Made by a program: the position numbers and the translations under genes. From the NCBI RefSeq assembly GCF_907163265.1, contig NZ_CAJQUM010000001.1:1550001-1614000 (forward strand): a stretch of DNA of 64,000 nucleotides, read 5' to 3'. Shown here piece by piece: positions 36,078 through 45,283 of the stretch (position 1 is its first letter; each line of letters begins with the position of its first letter). The notes under the pieces are model-generated. The model did not search any database. It had not been told where the DNA came from and saw only the letters and a list, made by a program, of their open reading frames with translations. The stretch comes from Georgfuchsia toluolica. GTDB lineage: Bacteria; Pseudomonadota; Gammaproteobacteria; Burkholderiales; Rhodocyclaceae.

Positions 36078-36998
36078 TTATTCGACGATGAAGGTCGTCA
36101 GCGTGCCGAGCTTTTCGACGTTGCAGTCGATACGGTCGCCATTCTTCAGATACTGGGGATCCTTGCGGCCAGCGATGACGCCGGGAGGGCTGCCGGAGGT
36201 AATGAGATCGCCCGGTTCCAGCGTAGTGTTTGACCACCAGGAGACCATGTCGGCGATCTTGTAGATGACATTGCCGGTGTTCGAGGTCTGGCGCTCTTCG
36301 CCGTTCAGCGTCAGCAGCATGCCGAGATTGTTGACGTCGCCCACTTCATCCAGCGTCACCAGATAAGGGCCGAGCGGGCAGGAACCGTCGAAGCTCTTGC
36401 CCAGCAGGATGACCTTGTTCGAATGCTCGCGCGCCTGGATATCACGCGCCGAGAGGTCATTGAAAATTGTCAGGCCGGCGACATAGTCCAGCGCCTCTTC
36501 GGCAGAAACACGAAAGGCCTTCTTGCCGATGATGATGCCAACTTCGATCTCATAGTCGAGTTGCTTGGTGAAGTGCGGCACCTTGACCGAAGCGTTGGTC
36601 GGCACGACACTGGACGGCGCCTCGAGGAAGCCGGTGGGGTGTTCGAAATGAAAATTGCCCCAGTTGTGCGACTGCCACTCGGGTTCCTTCCAGGTGCTCA
36701 ACTCGTTGAGGTGGGCCGGGAAATTGCATGATGTATGCATTATCTTGCCAGGGCGGGGTACCGGCGCCTGCAGATCGACATCGGCGGGAGGAATGACGTT
36801 GGACTGTCCCAGGGCAGCCTTTGCCGACAGTGCGCGAGCTCTTGCCATTGCGCTTTCGCCCAGCTCCAGGAAGGAAATCATCACGTTCGGCAACTCGCCG
36901 TTCGTTGCCCCATGAAGATCGAGGATACCGCCGTCGGCCAGCACTACGCCTATCGTGGCCTTGCCGCTCGACTTGATCTTAAAACTTGCCAGTTTCAT
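36078..36998 (-). CDS. Fumarylacetoacetate hydrolase (FAH) family protein
   Basis: The start at ATG 36998, preceded by GAGAGGCG, gives 306 residues. The metal-binding acidic residues are in QLDYEIEVGIIIGKKAF and the following FNDLSARDIQAREH. The DLITSGSPPGV motif is typical of FAH family hydrolases, decarboxylases and isomerases acting on keto acids in aromatic catabolism. It probably acts late in the pathway, on a ring-opened dioxo acid. Second gene of the operon. Confidence 0.88.
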   Translation of the reverse strand: MKLASFKIKSSGKATIGVVLADGGILDLHGATNGELPNVMISFLELGESAMARARALSAKAALGQSNVIPPADVDLQAPVPRPGKIMHTSCNFPAHLNELSTWKEPEWQSHNWGNFHFEHPTGFLEAPSSVVPTNASVKVPHFTKQLDYEIEVGIIIGKKAFRVSAEEALDYVAGLTIFNDLSARDIQAREHSNKVILLGKSFDGSCPLGPYLVTLDEVGDVNNLGMLLTLNGEERQTSNTGNVIYKIADMVSWWSNTTLEPGDLITSGSPPGVIAGRKDPQYLKNGDRIDCNVEKLGTLTTFIVE

Positions 36999-37067
36999 AT
37001 TCGCCTCTCTGTTGTATTGATGGCACCGCGCGCCTGGCACGCGGTGCATGCAGCGCAGCCCTATTCC

Positions 37068-38165
37068 TCAGGCCGTGACAGCAGGTCCGGGCTTGAGCCT
37101 GGGCAGGACTTCCGCGCCCATCAGGCGGATGGTTTCGAGATTGTCTTCGGTGGTGTTGCCGACCACTTCCAGCAGCGGCAGGTTCAGACCGGAATCGATC
37201 AGTTCCTGGACTATTTCCAGGCACTCTGCCGGCGTGCCGGAGATGACCGTGAAACGACGCATCATTTCGTCGGTGACCAGGTGGGTGACATTGTCCTGGG
37301 TGCCTTCGGCGATGGCCTTGCGGAACGGGTCCCACGAACTGTCCGGCAGACCCGAACCAGCCAGAATCACGTCATTCTTGATGTTGCGGATCTTGTTGAC
37401 GATGTAGGTGCCGGTGTAGCTGCGCGTTGCATTGCGGGCCTTGGCGCCATCGCGCGAGCAGGCGCAGAGGATCACACCGCCGACCGGGAAACTGTCGGGC
37501 AGGGTGCGATTGACCTTGGCCGCGCCTTCCTTCATGTTGTTGATGGCGTACTTGACGAAGGCCGGGGAGGTCAGGCCGGCGAGCAGCATGCCGTCGCTTT
37601 CCCTGCCGGAGAGCTTCTGCATGAAGGGGCCGGTGGCGCCGACGTAGATCGGTATTTCGGTACGCAGGCCCTTGGCAGCACGATCAAACGCGGGCATCGA
37701 CGACTTGTAGTACTTGCCTTCGTAGGAATACTTTTTGCCGCTGAAGACGTGGCGCATGATATCGATCGACTCATGATGTACCGCAACCGGGCGCATTTTT
37801 TCGATGTCATACTCAAGGTACTCGATGCCGACCTTGCCGACCCCGATGCCCATGACGAAACGGCCGTTGGACAATTCGTCGATCCCGGCGGCTTCCGACG
37901 CCTGGATGGTCGGGTGACGCATGTAGGGGGAAGTAATGCCAAGGCCGACCGGGATCGTCCTGGTCGCCTGGGCAACAACTGCGAGCGTCGTGAAGCAGCC
38001 ACGCGCTTCCAGACCGTATTGGCGGAACCAGTGGTAGGCTTCAGCGATCCAGAAGCCGCCGGTAAAACCTGAGGCTTCGGTCTGTTCGGCATAGGCACGA
38101 ATCGCCGACAGCGGTTCGTAGGACTTGAAAATAATACCCATCTTGGGCTGTACGGTCTTGGTCAT
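37068..38165 (-). CDS. LLM-class oxidoreductase, probably F420-dependent
   Basis: The 365-residue protein belongs to the luciferase-like family and resembles F420-dependent enzymes of the methylenetetrahydromethanopterin reductase type. A TIM-barrel fold is suggested by GIIFKSYEPLSAIRAYAEQ at the N-terminus, SNGRFVMGIGVGK at about 105 and IPIYVGATGPFMQKL at about 170. Its location as first gene of an operon with fbiC makes F420H2, rather than FMNH2, the likely reductant. It could hydrogenate an aromatic or heteroaromatic ring or an imine. Cofactor choice is inference. Confidence 0.85.
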   Translation of the reverse strand: MTKTVQPKMGIIFKSYEPLSAIRAYAEQTEASGFTGGFWIAEAYHWFRQYGLEARGCFTTLAVVAQATRTIPVGLGITSPYMRHPTIQASEAAGIDELSNGRFVMGIGVGKVGIEYLEYDIEKMRPVAVHHESIDIMRHVFSGKKYSYEGKYYKSSMPAFDRAAKGLRTEIPIYVGATGPFMQKLSGRESDGMLLAGLTSPAFVKYAINNMKEGAAKVNRTLPDSFPVGGVILCACSRDGAKARNATRSYTGTYIVNKIRNIKNDVILAGSGLPDSSWDPFRKAIAEGTQDNVTHLVTDEMMRRFTVISGTPAECLEIVQELIDSGLNLPLLEVVGNTTEDNLETIRLMGAEVLPRLKPGPAVTA

Positions 38166-38583
38166 TTAGCTTGCTCCCGCAAAAAAGAATTTTCACTCAC
38201 AAAAAAAGATCGGGCCGAATGCCCCTAACAGCATCGAACTAAGGTACATCGTAATAGGCACCCGCCATAGAGTCTTGCCCGGCGAGGCGGGAGCAATTGA
38301 CCAACAGCGCAAACCAGGCGGCAGCAAATCGACGGCCATGGGTGTTCTCTTAAGCTTGCACGCTGAGACAAACGGCCGAGCCTATCTGTGCAAGACCCCG
38401 GCGCACACAAGACGTATCTTTTCGCTTGCCGCAACCCCTTCCACCGACGTCCCAGAGGAAGAACATGAAGAGAATCCGCAAACTCCTCATCGACAATAGC
38501 AGTGGAATTGCCATCCGCATAATGCGCGCTGCCACCGAACCCCTGGACACAACGCGGAAGCTTGCCGCTAGTGGGCCGTGCCG
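38166..38583. other. Intergenic region between the LLM operon and a decayed gene
   Basis: No gene is supported in this 418-bp stretch. It must hold the promoter of the minus-strand operon starting at 38165. Short open frames here lack ribosome binding sites and recognisable sequence. Confidence 0.4.
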
Positions 38584-38712
38584 GCGATGTCGCGCTCCTG
38601 CCCATGCCGGTGTTCTTCTACGGCCTGTGCCAGCACAGCGGAATCACGGTGGAACTCGATCGGGGAAAGACACAAGATCGACGCCAAGGATTTGCTCATT
38701 GAACTCAACTGA
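38584..38712 (+). pseudogene. Remnant of a pyruvate-carboxylase-type C-terminus
   Basis: The plus strand encodes GDVALLPMPVFFYGL followed by ITVELDRGKT, very like the PTPVFFYGL region before the biotin domain of pyruvate carboxylases. In another frame, KIDAKDLLIELN followed by a stop resembles the end of a biotin carrier domain. The biotin AMKM site is missing, so most of the gene and an internal segment have been deleted. Confidence 0.55.
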
Positions 38713-38724
38713 CGAGGCACGCGC

Positions 38725-39411
38725 TTGAACACCCATCTGCACCTCCAAGAATACGCAGCTGACCGCGGCGCCACAGCGCCCGACTATGCGGCCATTGCAG
38801 CAGTACTTGAGGGGCGGCGCTCGATTCGGCGCTACCAGGCCGCTGCCGTGCCGCGCCATCTGATCGACACGCTGCTGCAAGTCGCGGTAAGCGCCCCGTC
38901 GGCCCATAACCGACAACCCTGGCGCTTTCGGGTCATCGTCGACGCAAACGAGAAAGTCCGCCTTGCGGACGCCATGGGCGAGCAACTGCGTCTTGACCGC
39001 CTTGCGGACGGCGACGCCCTGGAACTGGTCGCCGCGGATGTCGCGCGCTCGCGACTACGCATCACCAGTGCGCCGGCCGTAGTCGTCGTTTGCCTGTCCG
39101 CGGAGGACATGGACCGCTATCCGGACCCATCCCGTCGCCAGGCCGAGTACCTGATGGCCGTGCAAAGCGTCGCCATGGCCGGCCAGAATCTCCTGCTCGC
39201 CGCCCATGCTGCGGGACTGGGCGCCTGTTGGGTATGCGCGCCGCTGTTCTGTCCGAATGTCGTGCGCGACGTCCTTGGACTGCCTCCAACATGGGAGCCG
39301 CAAGGCATGGTGACGCTCGGCTATCCGGCGCATGCGGGCAAGCCACCTGTCCGCCGCCCCCTCGACGGTTTGTGCCTGCCGCTCTCTTCACTTCCTTCCG
39401 GCGGAATATGA
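38725..39411 (+). CDS. Nitroreductase-family protein resembling the dehydro-F420 reductase domain of FbiB
   Basis: The gene starts at TTG and encodes 228 residues. RRSIRRYQAAAVPRHLID and APSAHNRQPWRF form the nitroreductase FMN site. GLGACWVCAPLFCPNVVRDV and EPQGMVTLGYPA match the C-terminal domain of FbiB. In mycobacteria that domain reduces dehydro-F420-0 made from phosphoenolpyruvate. Here it is separate from the CofE ligase, which lies 6.4 kb away. With fbiC, cofC, cofD and cofE nearby it would complete the pathway if the precursor is PEP. BluB or an unrelated reductase cannot be excluded. Confidence 0.78.
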   Translation: MNTHLHLQEYAADRGATAPDYAAIAAVLEGRRSIRRYQAAAVPRHLIDTLLQVAVSAPSAHNRQPWRFRVIVDANEKVRLADAMGEQLRLDRLADGDALELVAADVARSRLRITSAPAVVVVCLSAEDMDRYPDPSRRQAEYLMAVQSVAMAGQNLLLAAHAAGLGACWVCAPLFCPNVVRDVLGLPPTWEPQGMVTLGYPAHAGKPPVRRPLDGLCLPLSSLPSGGI

Positions 39412-39414
39412 CTA

Positions 39415-40014
39415 ATGACTGTAGAAGACGCGACGCATAAATTCATCGTTCCCAATCATGCGCCATCAAGCCCGCCCGAACACGTGTTTTTTGTCGTGCG
39501 CCACAAGGTGAAGGCCGGGGCACAAGACGCTTACGAGAATTGGACGCGGCGCACCATGAAGGTGGCAGCCCGCTTTCCCGGACATTTGGGTGTCCGGATC
39601 ATGCGCCCGCCCTCCGGGCAGAACGAGTATGTGATTTCCGTGCGCTTCGAAAGCCATGGTGACGCGGGTCACTGGTACCGCTCTAAGGAGCGCCGCGCCT
39701 TGATGGACGAAATGGACAGCCTGCTCGATAGTAGCGAACAGATCGATGTCGTCAGCGGGATCGACTACTGGTTCACACCCGCATCGAGTGTCACGCCGCC
39801 GCGCTGGAAACAATGGTTGCTGACGACAACCGTTATCTGGCCGCTGACGGTGGTCGTGCCACCGATACTGCAACCGGCGTTCGACCTCTGGCCGCTACTC
39901 GGCTTGTCGGGCGTTCGCCACGGCTTGATTGCCGCCGCCATGGTCGCGCTTGTCACCTACGTCATCATGCCGCGCTACACAAGGCTGTTCGCGCAATGGC
40001 TTTACAAAAAATAG
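39415..40014 (+). CDS. Antibiotic-biosynthesis-monooxygenase (ABM) domain protein with C-terminal membrane helices
   Basis: The 199-residue protein starts three bases after the previous stop. Residues 20-115 form an ABM dimeric alpha/beta domain (HVFFVVRHKVKAGAQDAYE, then HLGVRIMRPPSGQNEYVIS). Two hydrophobic helices follow (LLTTTVIWPLTVVVPPIL and GLIAAAMVALVTYVIM), so the domain is tethered to the inner membrane. Similar ABM-membrane proteins exist, without known function. Co-transcription with the F420 nitroreductase is likely. Confidence 0.78.
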   Translation: MTVEDATHKFIVPNHAPSSPPEHVFFVVRHKVKAGAQDAYENWTRRTMKVAARFPGHLGVRIMRPPSGQNEYVISVRFESHGDAGHWYRSKERRALMDEMDSLLDSSEQIDVVSGIDYWFTPASSVTPPRWKQWLLTTTVIWPLTVVVPPILQPAFDLWPLLGLSGVRHGLIAAAMVALVTYVIMPRYTRLFAQWLYKK

Positions 40015-40119
40015 ATTGACCGGACCCGGACTTTTCGCTGCCCGGCTCCATTCCGTCATATCGCGGAAAACCAAGCCGATCTGCCTTCGTTGATGGCGCC
40101 TTAAGGCAGGCAAGACATA

Positions 40120-41076
40120 TCACGCCAGGAAGGAGTTTCCTGCCCGGGCGACGATCCGGTGAGGATGCGTATATATCTTGGCGCTGTCGCCGCGCACGAA
40201 GCCGCCGAGAGTGATGCCGAAGCGGTCGGCCATTTCGATCGCCAGCGATGACGGCGCAGAAATCGCAGCGACCAGTTCGAAACCCGCGCGCGCAGATTTT
40301 GCCACCATCTCATAACTGACGCGACTGGAAATAAAAACCCCGCAGCCGGCAAAACCCAAATCACTCAGAAAACGGTAGCCGATGACCTTGTCGAGCGCAT
40401 TGTGCCGGCCCAAATCCTCGGCGACCGCCACCACCATCAGATCGGAGTCAAACACCGCCGCACCGTGCGTTCCGCCGGTTTGGCCGAAGATGCCCTGATG
40501 ACGATGCATCGCCTCCCGCACCCCAGCGAAATCGGCAACCGACATGCGCAGGGTATCCGGCACCGGCGGCGTGCAGGCAAAGCGACTTGCCAACTGCTCG
40601 CGTCCGCCGCAAATGCCGCAAGAACTGTTCATGACCACATTGCGACGGCGTACTGCAACACCCGACGGATGGGTCAGGCGCATCCGCACAACATCCGGCC
40701 GCTCAGGACAGACCGCCATGTTGGCAATATCAGCGAGCGAGTCGACGATGCCTTCCGTAAAGGCGAATCCGGCCGCCAGAGCCAACGATTCCGGCACGCC
40801 TCCCTCTCCCAGGATGCCATCCTCGATGGTGTAGCCTATTGCAGAGGTATTGTCCTCGGTGGGCGTCCACATCAACGCATAGGTGCCGATCTCCTCTATC
40901 TCGACCGTCAGGACATCCTCGTGGACCACATGACATTCGACCGAGCAACAGCCGGCGCCATCGGCGGTCAATTGCTCCGCCGCCTTGGTCTTGATACCAA
41001 AACTCCGTGCGAAAGACTCGATCACACCCACAAAGGTATTCCTTTCTCCTGATGCGGCGCTGAGTCTGAAGTTCAT
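40120..41076 (-). CDS. fdhD: Formate dehydrogenase accessory sulfurtransferase FdhD
   Basis: FdhD transfers sulfur from a cysteine desulfurase to the molybdenum cofactor of formate dehydrogenases and related enzymes. The 318-residue protein has the active-site loop SSCGICGGRE (Cys153, Cys156). VAEDLGRHNALDKVIG and ISSRVSYEMVAKSARAG match the Moco-binding family motifs. It lies five bases after the NrfD-like gene, so it probably serves the adjacent molybdoenzyme. Confidence 0.92.
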   Translation of the reverse strand: MNFRLSAASGERNTFVGVIESFARSFGIKTKAAEQLTADGAGCCSVECHVVHEDVLTVEIEEIGTYALMWTPTEDNTSAIGYTIEDGILGEGGVPESLALAAGFAFTEGIVDSLADIANMAVCPERPDVVRMRLTHPSGVAVRRRNVVMNSSCGICGGREQLASRFACTPPVPDTLRMSVADFAGVREAMHRHQGIFGQTGGTHGAAVFDSDLMVVAVAEDLGRHNALDKVIGYRFLSDLGFAGCGVFISSRVSYEMVAKSARAGFELVAAISAPSSLAIEMADRFGITLGGFVRGDSAKIYTHPHRIVARAGNSFLA

Positions 41077-41081
41077 GCCCC

Positions 41082-42002
41082 TTACCTCGCGGAGGGCAAA
41101 CCAATGCTTCCCGCAAGATCGTGGCTAATCGGCTCGAACACAGCTGCCTTGAACATGAGCATGCGAAAATTGAAGAAGCCGACCAGCATCGCCAGCAGGG
41201 CAAGCAATTCCACCAGCCGCGATGTACCTGCGGCGGCAAGAAGCACCGCCGGAAACACTATGCCAAGAATCAGCACCAGATTGCGGAATCTGGCCGCGTA
41301 CTCGCCTCTCATCAGCAGATCAACTGAAAAGGCGCCGCCCTTGGACTTGCTCCTGGCGCGGACCAGAATGCCGACCACAACGGCCAGATCGACCAGAAGC
41401 ATCGTCAGCGCCAGTGTCAATAGCGTAGCCCGCTGCTCCTCGCCCAGTACACCCCACCCCACGGCCAGCGTCGCCAAGGCTCCTGCGGTCAGCGCGTAGC
41501 AGAAGCTCGATAACGGCACCAGTGGGCTGGCCCACAGCGTGAATGCCTCGGAGTCGGACATGGCCATGCCCTGGTAGCACATCACCAGCACGGCACCTAT
41601 CACCGCCAGGTAGCTGACCGCATGGCCCAGCGCGGCGGGCAAACCGAAGGTCGCCTCGAGACCGATGCTGCGATCGACGACGTGCAGCACACCAAATCCG
41701 ATCAGTATGCCAATAGAGATGACGCCGCGACTGATCCAGGAACGATCCGGGCGCAGAATCGCCCGCCATGACCTGTCTGGCACACCCATGTGGGCCAGGT
41801 GGAAGTAAGGCTTGAGCGTGCCCGTGATGGCCAACCCGAGAATCATGCCCCAAAGCAGGTTGAAATAGAACGACACCAGAAATAGTCCCGTACCGACTTC
41901 TGCGGAGAAGAAGGCAATGGCCATCGAGGTATCCCAATAGCGTTGGAAGCGGTAACCCAGTTTGAAGGAGTTGCCGACCATGCCAGTACTTGTTTGTATC
42001 AT
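41082..42002 (-). CDS. NrfD/PsrC-like membrane anchor of a molybdoenzyme
   Basis: The start at ATG 42002 has GGGTGG seven bases upstream and gives 306 residues. About eight transmembrane helices are visible, such as AIAFFSAEVGTGLFLVSF and LWGMILGLAITGTL. PsrC/NrfD proteins pass electrons between the quinone pool and the four-cluster ferredoxin subunit. It follows the FeS gene by 40 bp and precedes fdhD. Confidence 0.87.
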   Translation of the reverse strand: MIQTSTGMVGNSFKLGYRFQRYWDTSMAIAFFSAEVGTGLFLVSFYFNLLWGMILGLAITGTLKPYFHLAHMGVPDRSWRAILRPDRSWISRGVISIGILIGFGVLHVVDRSIGLEATFGLPAALGHAVSYLAVIGAVLVMCYQGMAMSDSEAFTLWASPLVPLSSFCYALTAGALATLAVGWGVLGEEQRATLLTLALTMLLVDLAVVVGILVRARSKSKGGAFSVDLLMRGEYAARFRNLVLILGIVFPAVLLAAAGTSRLVELLALLAMLVGFFNFRMLMFKAAVFEPISHDLAGSIGLPSAR

Positions 42003-42042
42003 CGTCGTACCACCCAAAATAGTTGATTGTTAATTACCGCGT

Positions 42043-42657
42043 TCAATCGACGTAGTAGACCTTAGGCTTGGTGTTCTTTTCCGGCAACGGCTGACGGCCG
42101 TTGCGTTTGCGGATCAGGACACTGGGAGCGCTGTTCGGGTCTTCAAGGTCACCGAAGATACGGGCGTTGGTCGGGCAAGTCTCCACACAGGCAGGCTTGA
42201 GCCCCGCGTCGACGCGTTCGCTGCAGAAGTCGCACTTGACCGCAGTTCCCGCCGTGAAGCGGCCATAGCCCTGCCGCTCGAACGGCGTGAGTTCCCCCGT
42301 GCCGAACAGGCCTGTCGTCAGCACGTCCTTGGTCAGCATGGTACGCATGTCATAGGGACAGGCCACCGCGCAACTGCTGCAACCGATGCACTTCTGGTCA
42401 TCCACCATGACGATGCCGTCGGCGCGCGTGTAGGTAGCGCCGCTTGGACACACTTTTTCGCACGGCGCGTCCTCGCACTGATTGCAGATCGTCGGAATGT
42501 ATACGCGCTTGACAGCCGGATACTCACCATATTCGTGACTGAGCGTGCGGGTAAAGAACACCCCGTCCGGTATGGAATTTTCCTGTTTGCAGGCCACCAC
42601 GCAGGCATTGCAGCCAATGCAGGCCTTGAGGTCAAAGACCATTCCCAGCTTAGCCAT
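42043..42657 (-). CDS. Four-cluster ferredoxin subunit (PsrB/DmsB-like)
   Basis: The start at ATG 42657 overlaps the stop of the catalytic subunit by eight bases and gives 204 residues. Sixteen cysteines fall in four groups: CIGCNACVVACK, CNQCEDAPCEKVC, CIGCSSCAVAC, and CDFC with CVETC. This is the standard electron-transfer subunit between a molybdopterin catalytic subunit and an NrfD anchor. No signal peptide. Confidence 0.94.
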   Translation of the reverse strand: MAKLGMVFDLKACIGCNACVVACKQENSIPDGVFFTRTLSHEYGEYPAVKRVYIPTICNQCEDAPCEKVCPSGATYTRADGIVMVDDQKCIGCSSCAVACPYDMRTMLTKDVLTTGLFGTGELTPFERQGYGRFTAGTAVKCDFCSERVDAGLKPACVETCPTNARIFGDLEDPNSAPSVLIRKRNGRQPLPEKNTKPKVYYVD

Positions 42658-45283
42658 TATGTTGCCCTCCCTTGCCTTCGGCCTTCTGGATCGAGTCGAC
42701 GAAGTCGTAGACGGTCGAGCCATGTTTGAGGAAATCAGGCCAGTCGTCGAGTTTCGTGAGCTTTACCCGACAACTTGTTTCGGGCTGACCCGTCGCCCCG
42801 TCTGTATTGCGCATGTCATAGGGCAGCAAGTCGTTGTAGTGTCCGCCCGCCATCAGGACTGAGCGGTTCTCGTTCTTGGTGCGCGACAGCGAGTTGGAGA
42901 CGCCCAGGGTTTCGTGATGCATCGCTTCGGTCGTGGTGAGACGCCCGTAGAGACGGCCATAGGGCGATTCGACCAGGACGATGTCGCCGTCGGCGAAGCC
43001 CAGTTTCTGCGCCGTGCCGCGGTTCAGCAGCAGGCCGGTGTGCACCGGGTCGCGGTAGGTGATGTCCTTGAGCCAGGGATTGCTAAGGCCCTCGCCGAAG
43101 TTCATCTGGATGTCCTTGAAGGTGATGGCATACAGGTTGTATTCCTTCGGTTCGAGATGAATCGGATCGAGCACCGTGGTCGGCAATGGCTGGTAGTCGT
43201 CGAACGGCCACTCGTCACGGAACGGCACTTTGGCGTCTTCAAACTTTTGCCGCAGCGCCTCGCGCTGATATACCAGATCTTCGATATAGAACAACAGGCG
43301 CATGCCTTCCCATGGACGATAGAGCTTGTCGAGACGGCGCTCGGTGGAAGAATGACCGTGCTCCATGTACCACTCGATCGGCTTGTCGTTCCAGAGCAGT
43401 CCGACGCGTTCGGCGATGTCGCGGTCCGTGTATTTTTTGCCCGGTTGAAGCTTGAGGTGGGGCTTCTGCTCAAACCCCAATATCATGTTGATCACTTCGT
43501 TGTACTGGTCCAGCACGCCGAGACGCTCGGACAGTTCGAAGAAGATTTCCTCTTCGCTCTTGGTATCGTGGATCGGTGCCGTGATGGGCTGACGGAAGCA
43601 GATGCCTTCGGTGTACGGCGGCTCGATCATCGTGCCGTTAAAGGTTTCCAGGTAGTCGTTGGCCGGCAGGATGATGTCGGCGAAGTCGGTCATCTCGGTC
43701 GGGATGACATCGACGCAGACAATGAAGCGCATCTCGCGCAGGAATTGCAACCACTTGTCCCGTGGCCCCTGGATCGCCCACACCGGGTTGGAGTGGCAGT
43801 TCACCAGGACATCGGGCTTGAAGGTGGAGCCGTACTTCTCCGGTTCCAGGAACGAGAGCATGTTGAGGTGCGGAGGGTGAACCCCGACCGGGAAAAATCC
43901 GGCCAGGTGATACTCATTGGGCGGCCACGAGAAGTCAGGCATGGGACCGAGTTGATGCGGCGTGCCGAGCATCTGTCCGCATTCACCGGGATAGCAGTGA
44001 TTGTTATCGACACTGCCATCGGTGAGCGTCACGCCGCAGCGGCCGCCGGGATGGTCGATATTCCCGATCAGCATATTGACCAACTGAAAGGCCTGATTCG
44101 TCTGCATGCCGGTCTTGTGCCCCTGGGCGCCACGGTAGTAGTTGTAGGCCGCGGGACGAAGGGGCACGGTACGCCCATCGGGCAGTGTGATGGTTGCACC
44201 GATGCGGGCTTCCTTGGCAAACTCCCGCGCGATGCGGCGCACGGTCGCGGCTGGCACGGTGGTGATCTTCTCCATTGTCTCGGGAGAGGCGTCCTTGAGA
44301 GTGTCCTTGTAAACCTGAAAGGCAGGCCGGCATTTCACGCCGTTGACCACATACTCCCCTTCCAACGCCAGATTCTCGTTCTTCAGCGTCGGATCGTTCC
44401 ACAGCTTGGCGCTGTTGGATGAGGTGTCCCAGACATAGATCTGCCTGTCGGCGTCGCGCACGAAGTACTGATCGGGCCCCACCAGGTAAGGTGCATTGGT
44501 ATCCTTGCGCAGGAACACGTAATCGCACAATCCCTCATTCACCAGGACATGGCTCAGGCTCATCGCGAACTGACGGTCCGTGGCGGGGCGTATTGGCACC
44601 CACTCTTCGGCCTTGGCGGCCGCAATGGACATGCGCGGTTCAACCGCCACCACTTTCATGCCACGCTCGACGCGTGCCTTGGCCACCCAGTGCGATGCCG
44701 CCGCCGCGTGCAAATGCGACGAGAAACCGTCGCCGGCGCCATTGCTGATCCAGTAATTGCAATGCCTGGCGTCGTTGACCGCGCCGAAGGTGGAGTGAAC
44801 GTAACCGTTGAGCGGATGGTAGGCCCCCCCGCACATGGTGCCGCCGGACTGATAGAAGTTGCGGGTTCCGAGTGCCAGAGGCCAATTCCAGATATGCATC
44901 TTCTGGAAATCTTCCAGCGAAGGCATGATCTTGCGCGGATCTTCATCAAGCGATTTCTTGATTTCGCGAGCTGTGATCTCGAAGGCCTCATCCCAACTGA
45001 TCGCCTCCCACTTCGGATCGATCCCCGGCCCCTTGGCCGGATTGGTCCGGCGTAGCGGCTGCTTGAAGCGCTGCGGATCATAGTGGCGCATGATGCCGGC
45101 ATTACCCTTGGGGCACAGCTTGCCGGCATTCGATGGATTGGTTGGATCTCCTTCGATCTTGTTGATAACGCCATCGTCGGTAACGTGCACCCGCGTGGAA
45201 CAGGAGTGCAAGCACATCTTGCAGGTTGACCTGATCCATTTTCCAGGCTTCAGAGAATTCTGGTCGAACTGTACGTTGTTCAC
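42650..45283 (-). CDS. Molybdopterin oxidoreductase, DMSO reductase family, catalytic subunit
   Basis: The 877-residue protein has the N-terminal [4Fe-4S] motif CKMCLHSC with Cys57 (Cys21, 24, 28, 57). The Mo-bisPGD domains run to the end, with a C-terminal dinucleotide-binding region (LVESPYGRLYGRLTTTEAMH). Cys151 in GGTMCGGAYH is the best candidate for the Mo ligand. There is no Tat signal, so the enzyme is probably cytoplasmic, which differs from most PsrABC-type complexes. The substrate is unknown; the fdhD neighbour favours an enzyme with a sulfido-Mo and Cys ligand. Confidence 0.9.
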   Translation of the reverse strand: MNNVQFDQNSLKPGKWIRSTCKMCLHSCSTRVHVTDDGVINKIEGDPTNPSNAGKLCPKGNAGIMRHYDPQRFKQPLRRTNPAKGPGIDPKWEAISWDEAFEITAREIKKSLDEDPRKIMPSLEDFQKMHIWNWPLALGTRNFYQSGGTMCGGAYHPLNGYVHSTFGAVNDARHCNYWISNGAGDGFSSHLHAAAASHWVAKARVERGMKVVAVEPRMSIAAAKAEEWVPIRPATDRQFAMSLSHVLVNEGLCDYVFLRKDTNAPYLVGPDQYFVRDADRQIYVWDTSSNSAKLWNDPTLKNENLALEGEYVVNGVKCRPAFQVYKDTLKDASPETMEKITTVPAATVRRIAREFAKEARIGATITLPDGRTVPLRPAAYNYYRGAQGHKTGMQTNQAFQLVNMLIGNIDHPGGRCGVTLTDGSVDNNHCYPGECGQMLGTPHQLGPMPDFSWPPNEYHLAGFFPVGVHPPHLNMLSFLEPEKYGSTFKPDVLVNCHSNPVWAIQGPRDKWLQFLREMRFIVCVDVIPTEMTDFADIILPANDYLETFNGTMIEPPYTEGICFRQPITAPIHDTKSEEEIFFELSERLGVLDQYNEVINMILGFEQKPHLKLQPGKKYTDRDIAERVGLLWNDKPIEWYMEHGHSSTERRLDKLYRPWEGMRLLFYIEDLVYQREALRQKFEDAKVPFRDEWPFDDYQPLPTTVLDPIHLEPKEYNLYAITFKDIQMNFGEGLSNPWLKDITYRDPVHTGLLLNRGTAQKLGFADGDIVLVESPYGRLYGRLTTTEAMHHETLGVSNSLSRTKNENRSVLMAGGHYNDLLPYDMRNTDGATGQPETSCRVKLTKLDDWPDFLKHGSTVYDFVDSIQKAEGKGGQHNG

